The notes under the pieces: generated by a model
What the model was told of the DNA's origin: nothing
The model's database searches: none
What the model saw: the letters and a program-made list of their open reading frames with translations, nothing else
Source of the DNA: Cyanobacteriota bacterium
GTDB taxonomy: Bacteria > Cyanobacteriota > Cyanobacteriia > PCC-6307 > Cyanobiaceae
DNA: 53,835 nucleotides
Direction: 5' to 3'
Assembly: GCA_026389315.1 (NCBI GenBank)
Contig: JAPLIC010000028.1
Location: forward strand, 1-53,835
In this document: piece after piece, positions 9,769 through 18,524 of the stretch
Numbering within the stretch: the first letter of the stretch is position 1
Layout of the letters: each line of letters begins with the position of its first letter
Made by a program: the position numbers and the translations under genes

Positions 9769-10494
9769 ATGTCCCAGCACAGCTCCTGGGTGATGCTGGC
9801 CCTGCTGCTGGGCTTCGCGGTGCTGCACAGCGGTGGTGCTGCCCTGCGCTCCTGGGCGGAAGAACGCATCGGCGCCCGGGCCTGGCGCCTCCTGTTTGCC
9901 CTGGCAAGCCTGCCCGCAGCGGCTCTGGTGATCACCTATTTCCTGGCCCATCGTTACGACGGTTGGCGTCTCTGGAATCTTCAGGACCGGACCTGGATGG
10001 TGCCCCTGGTCTGGCTGGGTTCGGCGATCAGTTTTTTCTTCCTCTATCCAGCCACTTACAACCTGCTGGAGATCCCAGCCCTGCTGCGCCCCCAGGTGCG
10101 GCTCTATGGCAGCGGCATCATCCGCATCAGCCGCCACCCCCAGGCCGTCGGTCAGATCCTTTGGTGTGCCACCCACCTGCTCTGGATCGGCAGCAGTTTC
10201 ATGGTGGCCACCTGCTTCGGGTTGATCGCCCACCATCTCTTTGCCATCTGGCATGGCGATCGTCGACTGCGAGAACGCTTTGGCAGCGCGGCCAGCGAAC
10301 TCCAGTCCCAAACCTCCGTCGTACCCTTCGTCGCCGTGTTGGATGGCAGACAAAAACTTGTCCTGTCCGAATTTCTGCGGCCAGCCCAGATGGGTATCGC
10401 CGTGGCCATAGGGCTGTTCTGGTGGGCGCACCAAAGCATCGGTCTGCTGACCACCAGCTTCCAACGCACGGCATGGGCCCACTGGTTGGGCTGA
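9769..10494 (+). CDS. NnrU-family integral membrane protein, possible 15-cis-zeta-carotene isomerase (Z-ISO-like)
   Basis: A 241-residue polytopic membrane protein with about six hydrophobic segments. It shows NnrU/Z-ISO family features: an early conserved His in FAVLHSGGAALRSW (H20), ISRHPQAVGQILWC (H123) and HHLFAIWHGDRRL (H155, H156, H162). Plant Z-ISO, a haem-dependent zeta-carotene isomerase, belongs to this family, and the gene lies about 2 kb from crtP-crtB. That makes a carotenoid role plausible, but no sequence feature here proves substrate. It starts 49 nt before ndhF and is likely cotranscribed with it. Confidence 0.75.
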   Translation: MSQHSSWVMLALLLGFAVLHSGGAALRSWAEERIGARAWRLLFALASLPAAALVITYFLAHRYDGWRLWNLQDRTWMVPLVWLGSAISFFFLYPATYNLLEIPALLRPQVRLYGSGIIRISRHPQAVGQILWCATHLLWIGSSFMVATCFGLIAHHLFAIWHGDRRLRERFGSAASELQSQTSVVPFVAVLDGRQKLVLSEFLRPAQMGIAVAIGLFWWAHQSIGLLTTSFQRTAWAHWLG

Positions 10495-10542
10495 ACCCCG
10501 CCTGCAGGACCTGCCTACACTCCATGCAGCCGTCCCCTGAGG

Positions 10543-12558
10543 ATGCCGTCCGCTTCTGATCTCGCCTGGCTGATTCCAGTGCTACCCCTGCTGGGCGCCT
10601 GTCTCACGGGTCTCGGTCTTATCAGCTTCAATCGCACCGTCAATCGCCTGCGCAAGCCGGTGGCCCTGTTCTTGATCAGCTGTGTCGGGGCAGCCGCTGT
10701 GCTCAGTTACGCCGTGCTGGCGGAACAAATGGCAGGAGCCGGCCCCACAGAAATGCTGTTCAACTGGGCCAGCGCCGGCAGCTTCAACCTGCCCATGGGC
10801 TTCCGGGTCGACCCCCTGGGCGCCGTGATGCTGGCCCTGGTCACCACCATTGCCGTGCTGGTGATGGTCTATTCCGATGGCTACATGGCCCACGACAAGG
10901 GTTATGCGCGCTTCTTCACCTACCTGGCCCTGTTCAGCAGTTCGATGCTGGGCCTGATCATCAGTCCCAACCTCCTGGAGATCTACGTCTTCTGGGAGTT
11001 GGTGGGGATGTGCTCCTACCTTCTGGTGGGCTTCTGGTACGACCGAGATGCGGCTGCCAATGCCGCCCAGAAGGCGTTTGTGGTCAACCGCGTCGGCGAT
11101 TTCGGACTCCTGCTCGGCATTCTGGGGCTGTTCTGGGCCACAGGCAGTTTCGGCTTCGAAGAGATTGGAACCCGCCTGCAGGAGGTTGTCGCCAACGGAT
11201 CCGTATCGACCGCAGTGGCGGTTCTGCTCTGCCTGCTGGTGTTCATGGGCCCCATGGCCAAATCAGCCCAGTTTCCGCTCCATGTTTGGCTGCCGGACGC
11301 GATGGAGGGCCCCACCCCCATCTCCGCCCTGATCCATGCGGCCACCATGGTGGCCGCCGGAGTGTTCTTGGTGGCCCGCCTGCAGCCGGTCTATGCCCCC
11401 TTCCCCGCCGTCCAAGCCGTGATCGCCGTCATCGGCACAATCACCTTGTTTTTGGGCGCTTCCATCGCCCTCACCCAACAGGATCTCAAAAAGGGTCTCG
11501 CGTACAGCACCGTGTCCCAGCTGGGCTACATGATGCTGGCCATGGGTTGCGGTGCCCCCGTCGCCGGCATGTTCCACCTGGTGACCCACGCCTTCTTCAA
11601 GGCGATGCTTTTCCTTGGCTCAGGCTCGGTGATCCATGCCATGGAAGAAGTGGTGGGCCATGAGCCCGTGCTGGCCCAGGACATGCGCCTGATGGGGGGG
11701 TTGCGCCGTTACATGCCCATCACCGCTGCCACCTTCCTGATTGGCTGCATCGCCATCGCCGGCATCCCGCCGTTAGCTGGCTTCTGGAGCAAAGACGAGA
11801 TCCTCGGCCAGGCCTTCCATCACTTCCCGATCCTCTGGGCCGGGGGGTTCCTGACGGCGGGTATGACGGCGTTCTACATGTTCCGCCTTTACTTCCTCAC
11901 CTTTGAGGGAAGTTTCAGGGGCAACGACAAGGGGCTCCAAGCCCAGCTCCTGGCCGCCGCAGGTAAATCCAGCGATCACGAGCATGGTGAACAAGGGGAG
12001 GGCCACCACGCCGACCATCCCCATGAATCGGGCTGGCAGATGGCGTTGCCCCTGGTGGTTTTAGCGGTTCCCTCGGTGCTGATCGGTCTGCTGGGGATGC
12101 CTTGGAACAGTCGTTTCGCGGCCCTGGTCGATCCCCATGAGGCCGCCGAGATGGCGGAGCATTTCTCGTGGCAGGATTTTCTGCCCCTGGCAGGTTCCTC
12201 GGTGGCCATTTCGGTAGCAGGCATCAGCCTGGCAGTTCTGGCCTATGCCCTGCACCGCATTGATCTGGGCCAGGCAGTGGCGGCCCGCTTTCCAGCGATC
12301 AATCGTTTTCTAGCCAATAAGTGGAACTTGGATGCCATCAACGACAAACTCTTCGTTCAAGGCAGCCGCAAGATTGCCCGCCAGGTGTTAGATGTCGATT
12401 CCAAAGTTGTCGATGGCGTTGTGAACCTCACCGGCCTGCTCACCCTGGGCAGTGGCGAGGGTCTCAAGTATTTCGAAACCGGCCGAGCCCAGTTCTATGC
12501 CCTAATCGTCTTTGGCGGTGTCATCGCCATGGTCGTTCTATTTGGAGCCTTTGGCTAA
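10543..12558 (+). CDS. ndhF: NAD(P)H-quinone oxidoreductase subunit 5 (NdhF, NDH-1L type)
   Basis: Large proton-pumping antiporter-like subunit (671 residues) in the thylakoid NDH-1 membrane arm, used in respiration and cyclic electron flow. Visible features are the N-terminal Proton_antipo_N region, the core FPLHVWLPDAMEGPTPISALIHAATMVAAGV with the conserved Lys/His, AGIPPLAGFWSKDEI, and a C-terminal amphipathic extension. A His-rich loop (DHEHGEQGEGHHADHPHE, about residue 477) lies between late helices. In relatives I expect ndhD directly downstream; here it is 2.9 kb away. Confidence 0.95.
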   Translation: MPSASDLAWLIPVLPLLGACLTGLGLISFNRTVNRLRKPVALFLISCVGAAAVLSYAVLAEQMAGAGPTEMLFNWASAGSFNLPMGFRVDPLGAVMLALVTTIAVLVMVYSDGYMAHDKGYARFFTYLALFSSSMLGLIISPNLLEIYVFWELVGMCSYLLVGFWYDRDAAANAAQKAFVVNRVGDFGLLLGILGLFWATGSFGFEEIGTRLQEVVANGSVSTAVAVLLCLLVFMGPMAKSAQFPLHVWLPDAMEGPTPISALIHAATMVAAGVFLVARLQPVYAPFPAVQAVIAVIGTITLFLGASIALTQQDLKKGLAYSTVSQLGYMMLAMGCGAPVAGMFHLVTHAFFKAMLFLGSGSVIHAMEEVVGHEPVLAQDMRLMGGLRRYMPITAATFLIGCIAIAGIPPLAGFWSKDEILGQAFHHFPILWAGGFLTAGMTAFYMFRLYFLTFEGSFRGNDKGLQAQLLAAAGKSSDHEHGEQGEGHHADHPHESGWQMALPLVVLAVPSVLIGLLGMPWNSRFAALVDPHEAAEMAEHFSWQDFLPLAGSSVAISVAGISLAVLAYALHRIDLGQAVAARFPAINRFLANKWNLDAINDKLFVQGSRKIARQVLDVDSKVVDGVVNLTGLLTLGSGEGLKYFETGRAQFYALIVFGGVIAMVVLFGAFG

Positions 12559-12643
12559 ACCCTTCAGCGGCCTTCCCTCCCCCTGGGATAAAGTTTGGCT
12601 TGACTTTTTGGGATCGCAGCCCACATGCAATAACGTGCCAATG

Positions 12644-13900
12644 TTAGCCAACGAATGGGCCATGGCTGAGCAGTCGATCAATCAACTGTATCTGTTTTGG
12701 CAGGCAAACCGTCTCCAGATCGAAGCGGTTTACGACGCTGATTCGAGCCGCCTGACGGATCTGGGCAAAGCGCTCTGGGTTGTTCAATGCCTGCGAAACA
12801 GTCTCGACAAGAGCGCGCTGATCAAAAAAGTTCACCAGTAAGCCATTGTCTCCATCGCGAATCACTTCTTCCACCGGTGGTGTCGCACTCCCCACTACCA
12901 AAGCACCTGCCGCCATGGCTTCCAAACAACTCCAGCCCAGCACAAAAGGATAAGTAAAATACACATGGCAGGCGCTTATTTGAAGCAATTTAAGATAATT
13001 ATTATAGGCTAAGTTGCCGGTAAAAAATACACGATTTAGATCGAGATCATCTTTCACCTCCTGGAGAATGAGGTCTTTCCAGCTTTGGCCTTGGGGCGCA
13101 GCGGCTCCATAGCTCAATCCTGCACCGCCCACAATGACGGTGATCGCGTTTGGGCACCTCTGCTGGATCTCGGGCAATGCCCGCATGAACCGGTGATAGC
13201 CACGGTAAGGCTCCAGGTTGCGGTTCACAAACGTCAGCACCTGATCGCCACAGCGAATGTCTGGGCCTTGGCGCCCTAGGCTGAGGTGCGCTCCTGGGTT
13301 AGGGGCCACCTGGCCCGTATTGATGCCATCGTGGATCACCTCAATGCGCTCCCTGGCCCAGGCGGGATAGGTGCTGGCCTGGAATTGGGTGGGCGATAGA
13401 CCGGCGTTCATGGTTTCGAGGCCCAGCAGGCTTGGACCTGCCTTGGCGGTCACCCGCGCTGCTGCCTGCCAATTCATGAGCGGAAATTCGGGATCAAATC
13501 CAACATCAAACCCGGCACTCCTGTAGAAAAATTCCAGAAAGTGCAGTTGGGGCACTTGGGGCCAGATGTGATGCAGAAACAGCATCTCGCCCCAACCAGG
13601 GTGGCCCACAATGAGATCGGGACGCCAACCTTTGCGATTGAGTTCATCAGCTGCCACAGCAGCCGCTTCGGCTCGAATCAGTTTGGTTTCGGTATCCTGG
13701 GCCCAGGGGTGGGCATCGAGGCAGGTGCCCCGGCGGGCTTGCCACTTCTCCAATACAACTCCCTGGCTAGCGTAGGGCAGACCTTTTTGAGCTTGCCTGA
13801 GGGCCTTCACGCTGTGGTCGCGTTGAAGCAGGGCCGGTGCGAGGTGTTTGAACTGCCCGGGGAAGTTTTGATGAACAAAGAGAATGTTCAACCGTTTCAC
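12644..13900 (-). CDS. GT4-type glycosyltransferase
   Basis: A 418-residue GT-B glycosyltransferase starting at GTG 13900. The N-terminal half begins NILFVHQNFPGQFKHLAPAL. The C-terminal half holds RGYHRFMRALPEI, ITVIVGGAGLSYG, CHVYFTYPFVLGWSCLEAMAAGALVVGSATPPVEEVI (GT4 nucleotide-sugar E-X7-E-like region) and DGDNGLLV. It resembles sugar transferases of surface-polysaccharide loci. The gene faces ndhF convergently (85 nt apart) and is part of the DNA that separates ndhF from ndhD, so it looks acquired. Donor and acceptor are unknown. Confidence 0.88.
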   Translation of the reverse strand: MKRLNILFVHQNFPGQFKHLAPALLQRDHSVKALRQAQKGLPYASQGVVLEKWQARRGTCLDAHPWAQDTETKLIRAEAAAVAADELNRKGWRPDLIVGHPGWGEMLFLHHIWPQVPQLHFLEFFYRSAGFDVGFDPEFPLMNWQAAARVTAKAGPSLLGLETMNAGLSPTQFQASTYPAWARERIEVIHDGINTGQVAPNPGAHLSLGRQGPDIRCGDQVLTFVNRNLEPYRGYHRFMRALPEIQQRCPNAITVIVGGAGLSYGAAAPQGQSWKDLILQEVKDDLDLNRVFFTGNLAYNNYLKLLQISACHVYFTYPFVLGWSCLEAMAAGALVVGSATPPVEEVIRDGDNGLLVNFFDQRALVETVSQALNNPERFAQIRQAARISVVNRFDLETVCLPKQIQLIDRLLSHGPFVG

Positions 13901-14002
13901 CTAACCGATGCTTGAGCTTGAGCTTGCCTCGATCTCTTGCTTGAGGGCTTAATAATAGAACGAAAAAGCGACATTGAAAATGCCTTGCCAGCGATTAAAA
14001 TG

Positions 14003-14119
14003 CTATTGAGCCGTTGCCAAGCTGGCCATAAATTGCGTGATGTTCTGAGCAGCAGAGATGCCGCCTCCCATTGCGTAGCGAAAAAAACGAGGCTCGAATG
14101 CTTCGGACAGGGGGTCACG
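14003..14119 (-). pseudogene. Unrecognised C-terminal gene remnant
   Basis: A 39-codon open stretch bounded by stops (TGA at 14120-14122, TAG at 14003-14005). Its translation is compositionally protein-like (FEPRFFRYAMGGGISAAQN) but has no start codon in a sensible place. It lies upstream of the glycosyltransferase on the same strand among transposase debris. I cannot name the family. The rest of 13901-14302 shows no convincing gene. Confidence 0.3.
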
Positions 14120-14302
14120 TCAGGTGAATATGCGGTAGTGATGACGATCTGTCATTCCAAAGGTACAGACAGCCTTTATTTTTCATCATGAAACGAGACC
14201 ATTGACTTGTCAAGTCTCTCGTCCGATCGCAATTGTGTTGTCAGCGGGAGTGGTCAGTGATGTCCAGGGGTTACAGCACCTTGGGCCTGGGTGTTGCGCC
14301 TC

Positions 14303-14500
14303 TCAGACGGGGGCGCTGAGCAGGGCCGGTAGATCCTCCAGCTCTGGGATGGCGGCCATGCTTTCGGCGGAGAACATGCGGCGTCCCTCCCACTGCCAGT
14401 GCTCGTCCGGCTCCAGCTGCACCGCGCCCTCCAGGCGGGCAATCGCCTCGTCATTGGCAAAGATGCCGACGTCGCGGGTGCGGCGCTTAATGGTTCGCTT
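14303..14500 (-). pseudogene. IS256-family transposase, 3' remnant
   Basis: On the minus strand the open stretch reads RTIKRRTRDVGIFAND, then EAIARLEGAVQLEPDEHWQWEGRRMF, and ends in a stop at 14303. This matches the C-terminal end of IS256-family (Mutator-type) transposases, which have RRRTxVVGIFPN followed by a short tail with Leu-x-Gly-Ala. About 65 codons remain of a ~400-residue enzyme; the catalytic DDE part is absent. The remnant abuts an unrelated transposase fragment on the opposite strand near 14500, so one element was probably inserted into or recombined with the other. Confidence 0.7.
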
Positions 14501-14504
14501 TGCT

Positions 14505-14723
14505 GAGCGCGGCGAGAAGCAGAAGCTCGACGACGACGACTCGACCAGCCGTCAGGCGCACGGCAAAGGACCCAGGCCAACAAGAGGCCCGGCCCCACGG
14601 GACCTTGATGCCCGTGGTCCCATGGATCGCAAGATCCGCTCAATGGCCGGCCAAGCGGTCTACCCCCTGCGGAAGACGATCGTGGAGCCGGTATTCGGTC
14701 AGATCAACGGCACCCGTGGGTTG
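14505..14723 (+). pseudogene. IS1182-family transposase remnant, upstream piece
   Basis: The plus-strand frame reads GPMDRKIRSMAGQAVYPLRK followed by TIVEPVFGQINGTRGL. This matches the late DDE region of IS1182-type transposases (MxRKLRTxxGRAIYAxRKxxVEPVFGQIKxARGF), including the catalytic-region Glu in VEPVFG. Similarity stops after RGL near 14723 and resumes at 15052. Codons before it (from about 14505) are degraded. It is not functional. The unbroken frame through this region (14202-15008) is not a real gene. Confidence 0.7.
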
Positions 14724-15051
14724 TCTTGGGGCGTGGTTCGTCTGGTCGAGCTGGCACTCGATCCAGGGAAACGGACCTGGCCAACCGCGGTCCCGGCCCG
14801 TTGCAACGCCAGAGGGGGCTACTCACCTGGGATGGCCCCCCCAACCTGCCCGCCAACGACAGCACAAGGCCGAGGCAGCAGCCAAGGGCCGCAGCGGAGG
14901 TCGATGCAGAGGAGAAGCAGCGCAAGCTCCCCCTTGCCGAGCAAATGCAGCAGAGGACTGATGCTGCAATGGACCCGGCCATCGTCAAAGCTGAGGCTTT
15001 CGGTCTGAGCGAACCGGATCAGGGGCCACCCATGGTCCCTGGACGAGAGAG

Positions 15052-15150
15052 CCCCTGGGCTTCAGACGGTTCTTGCTGCGGGGACTGGGGAAAGCCAACG
15101 GCCCATGGGGGCTTTGCTGAACCCGCAGCAACCTGCGCAAGCCATTCAGA
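15052..15150 (+). pseudogene. IS1182-family transposase remnant, C-terminal piece
   Basis: The frame reads LGFRRFLLRGLGKANGPWG, then an in-frame TGA at 15118, then TRSNLRKPF. This is the expected continuation of the piece ending at 14723 (family consensus RGFRRFLLRGLEKVxGEWxLICTxHNLLKL). About 330 nt of unrelated-looking sequence (14724-15051) therefore separates two halves of one transposase. I recognise nothing in that spacer, which is rich in Ala, Gln and Arg in the plus frames. Confidence 0.65.
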
Positions 15151-15278
15151 GACAGCACGTCAATGGCCTGAGTCTGTCAAGCCAGCTTGCGCCAACGCGA
15201 GCCAATTGGATCCTTCAACACCCCACTGCAGCCCCCTCCACACCTCCTCCCCCCCTCCTTCTCCCCCGTCCCCCCAAT

Positions 15279-15302
15279 CCCCCCCCCCCCCCCCCCCCCC
15301 CC
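15279..15302. repeat. 24-base poly-C tract
   Basis: An uninterrupted run of 24 C residues within a longer C-rich stretch (15236-15302). Such a run is slippage-prone and also prone to sequencing or assembly error. It lies 200 nt upstream of the ndhD start, next to the inverted repeat element. Confidence 0.9.
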
Positions 15303-15422
15303 ACGGCTGACGCCCTTGCCCCAATTCCTCCACACCTCCCCCCCCCCACGGCTGACGCCCTTGCCCCGGTGGGGCGTAAGCGAGCAAAGCGAGCGTGCCC
15401 CACCGGGGCAAGGGCGTCAGCC
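15301..15422. repeat. REP-like element with perfect 26-bp inverted repeat
   Basis: Left arm 15350-15375 (GGCTGACGCCCTTGCCCCGG plus TGGGGC) and right arm 15397-15422 are exact reverse complements over 26 bp, enclosing a 21-nt loop that itself repeats GCGAGCAAAGCGAGC. A third, partial direct copy (CCACGGCTGACGCCCTTGCC plus CC) lies at 15301-15322, preceded like the left arm by a C run. The structure would form a very stable cruciform or RNA hairpin 80 nt before ndhD. It could be a dispersed REP/BIME-type repeat or a strong attenuator; no T run follows, so a classical terminator is unlikely. Confidence 0.85.
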
Positions 15423-15504
15423 ACCGACTGTGTGACAACCCCCATCGGCTCCAAGCCAAAGGGGCCGCCATTTCTACACTCCAACCAGATGATCCCTGTG
15501 ATCT

Positions 15505-17115
15505 GTGCCCTTCCCCTGGCTGAGTGCCTCGATCCTGTTCCCGATCGCCTGCGCGCTTTTCATCCCGTTCATCCCGGATGAGGGTGACGGCAAGACAGTG
15601 CGCTGGTACGCCCTTGGCGTGGCGCTCATCACCTTTCTGCTGACGGTCGGGGGGTATGTCAACGGCTACGACCCCGCCGTTTCTGGCCTCCAACTGGTGG
15701 AACGGGTGCAATGGCTGCCCCGACTCGGCCTGGCTTGGTCGGTGGGCGCCGACGGCCTGTCGATGCCCCTGATCCTGCTGACCAGCTTCATCACAGCCCT
15801 GGCCGCGTTGGCCGCCTGGCCAGTGAGCTTCAAACCCAAGCTCTTTTATTTCTTGCTCCTGGCCATGGACGGCGGGCAGATTGCCGTCTTTGCTGTCCAG
15901 GACATGTTGCTGTTTTTTCTGGCCTGGGAGCTGGAACTGCTGCCGGTGTATCTGCTGCTGGCAATCTGGGGCGGCAAAAAACGTCAATATGCCGCAACGA
16001 AATTCATTCTCTATACGGCCGGAAGCTCTCTTTTCATTCTGCTGGCAGCCCTGGCCATGGGCTTTTTCGGGGGCGGTACGCCCAGTTTCGAATACAGCGC
16101 ATTGATGGCGAAGGATTTTGGCAGCAAGTTCCAGATGTTCTGCTATGCGGGTCTTCTGATTGCCTTTGGTGTCAAATTACCGATTGTGCCCCTGCATACC
16201 TGGCTGCCCGATGCCCATGGCGAAGCTACGGCCCCAGTCCACATGCTGCTGGCGGGCATCCTGCTGAAAATGGGGGGCTATGCCCTATTGCGCTTCAACG
16301 TGCAACTACTGCCTCAAGCCCACGTTCAGTTTGCGCCGCTACTCGTGATCCTAGGGGTCGTTAATATCATTTATGCCGCCCTGACATCATTTGCCCAACG
16401 CAATCTAAAGCGCAAGATTGCCTATAGCTCCATCAGCCACATGGGTTTTGTCTTGATCGGCATTGGCAGCCTCAGCGCCCTTGGCACCAGCGGGGCCATG
16501 TTGCAGATGGTCAGTCACGGCTTGATTGGGGCCAGCCTCTTCTTCCTGGTGGGTGCCACCTACGACCGCATCCACACCCTCCAATTGGACGACATGGGCG
16601 GCATTGGCCAGAAGATGCGCAAAATGTTCGCCCTCTGGACGGTCTGTTCCCTTGCTTCCCTTGCCCTACCTGGCATGAGTGGCTTTGTCTCTGAGCTTAT
16701 GGTATTTGTGGGTTTTGTCACCAGCGAGGCTTACAGCCTGACGTTTAGGGTTGTAATAGCTTCCCTTGCGGCTATCGGGGTGATTCTTACTCCGATTTAT
16801 CTGCTTTCCATGCTGAGGGAGATCTTTTTCGGCAAGGAAAACGTCGCGTTGGCTTCCCACAACCAACTTGTCGATGCCGAACCACGAGAGATCTATGTCA
16901 TCTCCTGTCTCCTCGTGCCGATCATCGCCATTGGGCTCTACCCACGGCTAGTAACAGATACCTACCGCGCTTCCGTTGAGGCCCTCGTGAACCGGGAGGA
17001 ACAGGCCATGGCCCTGATCAAACCCCTGGCGGCGACGGCGCGCCTGCGGGGGCCCCACGCCTTTGGGCCGATGGCCGCCTTGAGGGCTCCGGCCCTGCCC
17101 CAAGCAGGCCCCTGA
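15505..17115 (+). CDS. ndhD: NAD(P)H-quinone oxidoreductase subunit 4 (NdhD)
   Basis: A 536-residue proton-pumping antiporter-like NDH-1 subunit that pairs with NdhF. Core features are [20 protein letters not shown] (conserved Glu of TM5), [19 protein letters not shown] (conserved Lys), [27 protein letters not shown] and [16 protein letters not shown]. The start is GTG at 15505; an in-frame TGA at 15499-15501 rules out any longer form. Relatives usually have a few more residues before the segment PFPWLS, so the insertion upstream may have replaced the original start and promoter. Confidence 0.94.
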   Translation: MPFPWLSASILFPIACALFIPFIPDEGDGKTVRWYALGVALITFLLTVGGYVNGYDPAVSGLQLVERVQWLPRLGLAWSVGADGLSMPLILLTSFITALAALAAWPVSFKPKLFYFLLLAMDGGQIAVFAVQDMLLFFLAWELELLPVYLLLAIWGGKKRQYAATKFILYTAGSSLFILLAALAMGFFGGGTPSFEYSALMAKDFGSKFQMFCYAGLLIAFGVKLPIVPLHTWLPDAHGEATAPVHMLLAGILLKMGGYALLRFNVQLLPQAHVQFAPLLVILGVVNIIYAALTSFAQRNLKRKIAYSSISHMGFVLIGIGSLSALGTSGAMLQMVSHGLIGASLFFLVGATYDRIHTLQLDDMGGIGQKMRKMFALWTVCSLASLALPGMSGFVSELMVFVGFVTSEAYSLTFRVVIASLAAIGVILTPIYLLSMLREIFFGKENVALASHNQLVDAEPREIYVISCLLVPIIAIGLYPRLVTDTYRASVEALVNREEQAMALIKPLAATARLRGPHAFGPMAALRAPALPQAGP

Positions 17116-17172
17116 CCCCCGGACCGACCAGACCCACCAGCCCTAAAATTCCTCTCTGCCGCGCTCTGCTCC

Positions 17173-17526
17173 ATGCGTCAGCTCAACTTTCTGTTGATCT
17201 TCAGTTTCGGCCTGGCGATGGTGATGTTCACCCTCGAGAACACCGAAGCCACTACCGTCCATTTCTTGCCGGGTCTCAACAGCACCATCCCCCTTGCCGC
17301 CCTGCTGCTGCTGGTCGGAGGGCTTGGGGCCACCGCTGCCTGGATCTACGCCGTCTGGAGTGGGGTGGTCAAAAAAGTGGAAACCCTCCAAGACGAAGGC
17401 GAGCGCGAAGCCCAGCAAGTGAGGATCCAAGAACTGGAAAATGACCTGCAGCGCTATCGGGCCACGGTGGACGCCCAACTTGGCCTGCTCCCGGCCGCTG
17501 GTCAAAGCACCGCCACAGCGGACTAA
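17173..17526 (+). CDS. LapA-like (DUF1049) membrane protein
   Basis: A 117-residue protein with two N-terminal membrane helices (about residues 5-22 and 40-63) separated by a short loop, followed by a charged coiled-coil (KKVETLQDEGEREAQQVRIQE onward). This is the LapA/YciS (DUF1049) layout. Enterobacterial LapA helps regulate LPS synthesis with LapB; the cyanobacterial role is not established. It lies 57 nt after ndhD and 73 nt before scpA. Confidence 0.8.
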   Translation: MRQLNFLLIFSFGLAMVMFTLENTEATTVHFLPGLNSTIPLAALLLLVGGLGATAAWIYAVWSGVVKKVETLQDEGEREAQQVRIQELENDLQRYRATVDAQLGLLPAAGQSTATAD

Positions 17527-17599
17527 AGGGATTTTGACTGGTTAGGGCGGCCGGCTGCCGTTACCTTGGGGCTACCGCAAGCCTGGAGTCGAGCCACCA

Positions 17600-18478
17600 T
17601 TGGCAGAAGCGGGCGCCAGGCTTGCCATCCGGTTGCTTCAGGACGCCGCCGTGCGGGGGGAGATTGACCCCTGGGATGTCGACGTGATCGCCGTTGTCGA
17701 TGGCTTCCTGGACCAACTGCAGCAACGGATCCAGGCGCCTCGGATCGCGGCAATCAAGGGGGGAAGTTATGAGTTCGATCTCGCTGAAACCAGCGAAGCC
17801 TTTCTGGCGGCATCGGTGCTGGTGGCCCTGAAGGCAGAAATGCTGGAGAGCAGTACCTTCCCTCCCGAACTGTTGCTGGTGGAGGTCTTGGAGAGTGAGG
17901 ACGACGGGACAGCCTGGACCGCCGGCCTGCTGGAATTTCCGCGGCGGCCCGAAAGGCACCTGAGTCGCAGGCCCGTCGCCCCGCCCCCCCTGCAGAGACC
18001 AATCACCCTGGGCGAATTGATTCGCCAGCTTGAGGAAATCGCCGAGAGACTGGAATCAGAGCCGCCCCGGCCCCGCCAGAAGCAACGCAGCGGTCGCTAT
18101 AGCGACAAGGCTGCCATCGCCCAAGTCACGGCCCTGGCCCATCGGGAAAAACTGCCCGAAACCACCGCAGCCCTGAGTTGTTTTCTCCAATCCTGGCCCC
18201 TGGCCGACCGCGGTCAATGGCTGGGATTTGACCAGCTGGTGGGGGCCTGGGAAGCGGAGCAAGACAAGGATCCGCTTGAGGACCTGGACCGGGACAGGGT
18301 TGGCGTGTTCTGGGCCCTACTGTTTCTTTGCGCCCAGGGGAAAGTGGATCTGCGCCAGGAGCAGGGATTATTTGGCCCCCTGAACCTGCGGCGGGTCGAG
18401 CCGGCCGACTGCCAAGCCTGGCCTCCGCTTGTAGAGGGGTCAGATGGTGGGCCGGCTCTACAAAGCCAGGCAGCCTGA
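17600..18478 (+). CDS. scpA: Segregation and condensation protein A
   Basis: The kleisin subunit of the SMC-ScpAB condensin, bridging SMC heads for chromosome organisation. The 292-residue product starts at TTG 17600 (LAEAGARLAIRLLQDAAVRGEIDPWDVDVIAVVDGFL), where GEIDPWDVDV is the family hallmark. SEAFLAASVLVALKAEML follows, then a variable linker, and the C-terminal winged-helix region is recognisable as LLFLCAQGKVDLRQEQGLFGPL. ScpB and SMC are not in this window. Confidence 0.9.
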   Translation: MAEAGARLAIRLLQDAAVRGEIDPWDVDVIAVVDGFLDQLQQRIQAPRIAAIKGGSYEFDLAETSEAFLAASVLVALKAEMLESSTFPPELLLVEVLESEDDGTAWTAGLLEFPRRPERHLSRRPVAPPPLQRPITLGELIRQLEEIAERLESEPPRPRQKQRSGRYSDKAAIAQVTALAHREKLPETTAALSCFLQSWPLADRGQWLGFDQLVGAWEAEQDKDPLEDLDRDRVGVFWALLFLCAQGKVDLRQEQGLFGPLNLRRVEPADCQAWPPLVEGSDGGPALQSQAA

Positions 18479-18524
18479 AGAGCTTGCCTAAAGTCAATTC
18501 TCACAAATGAAGAGCCGAACGCCA

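Noticed and set aside
14202..15008. 268-codon frame across the transposase debris
   Set aside because: Only a middle part resembles a transposase; the frame joins unrelated pieces and starts at TTG in non-coding sequence.
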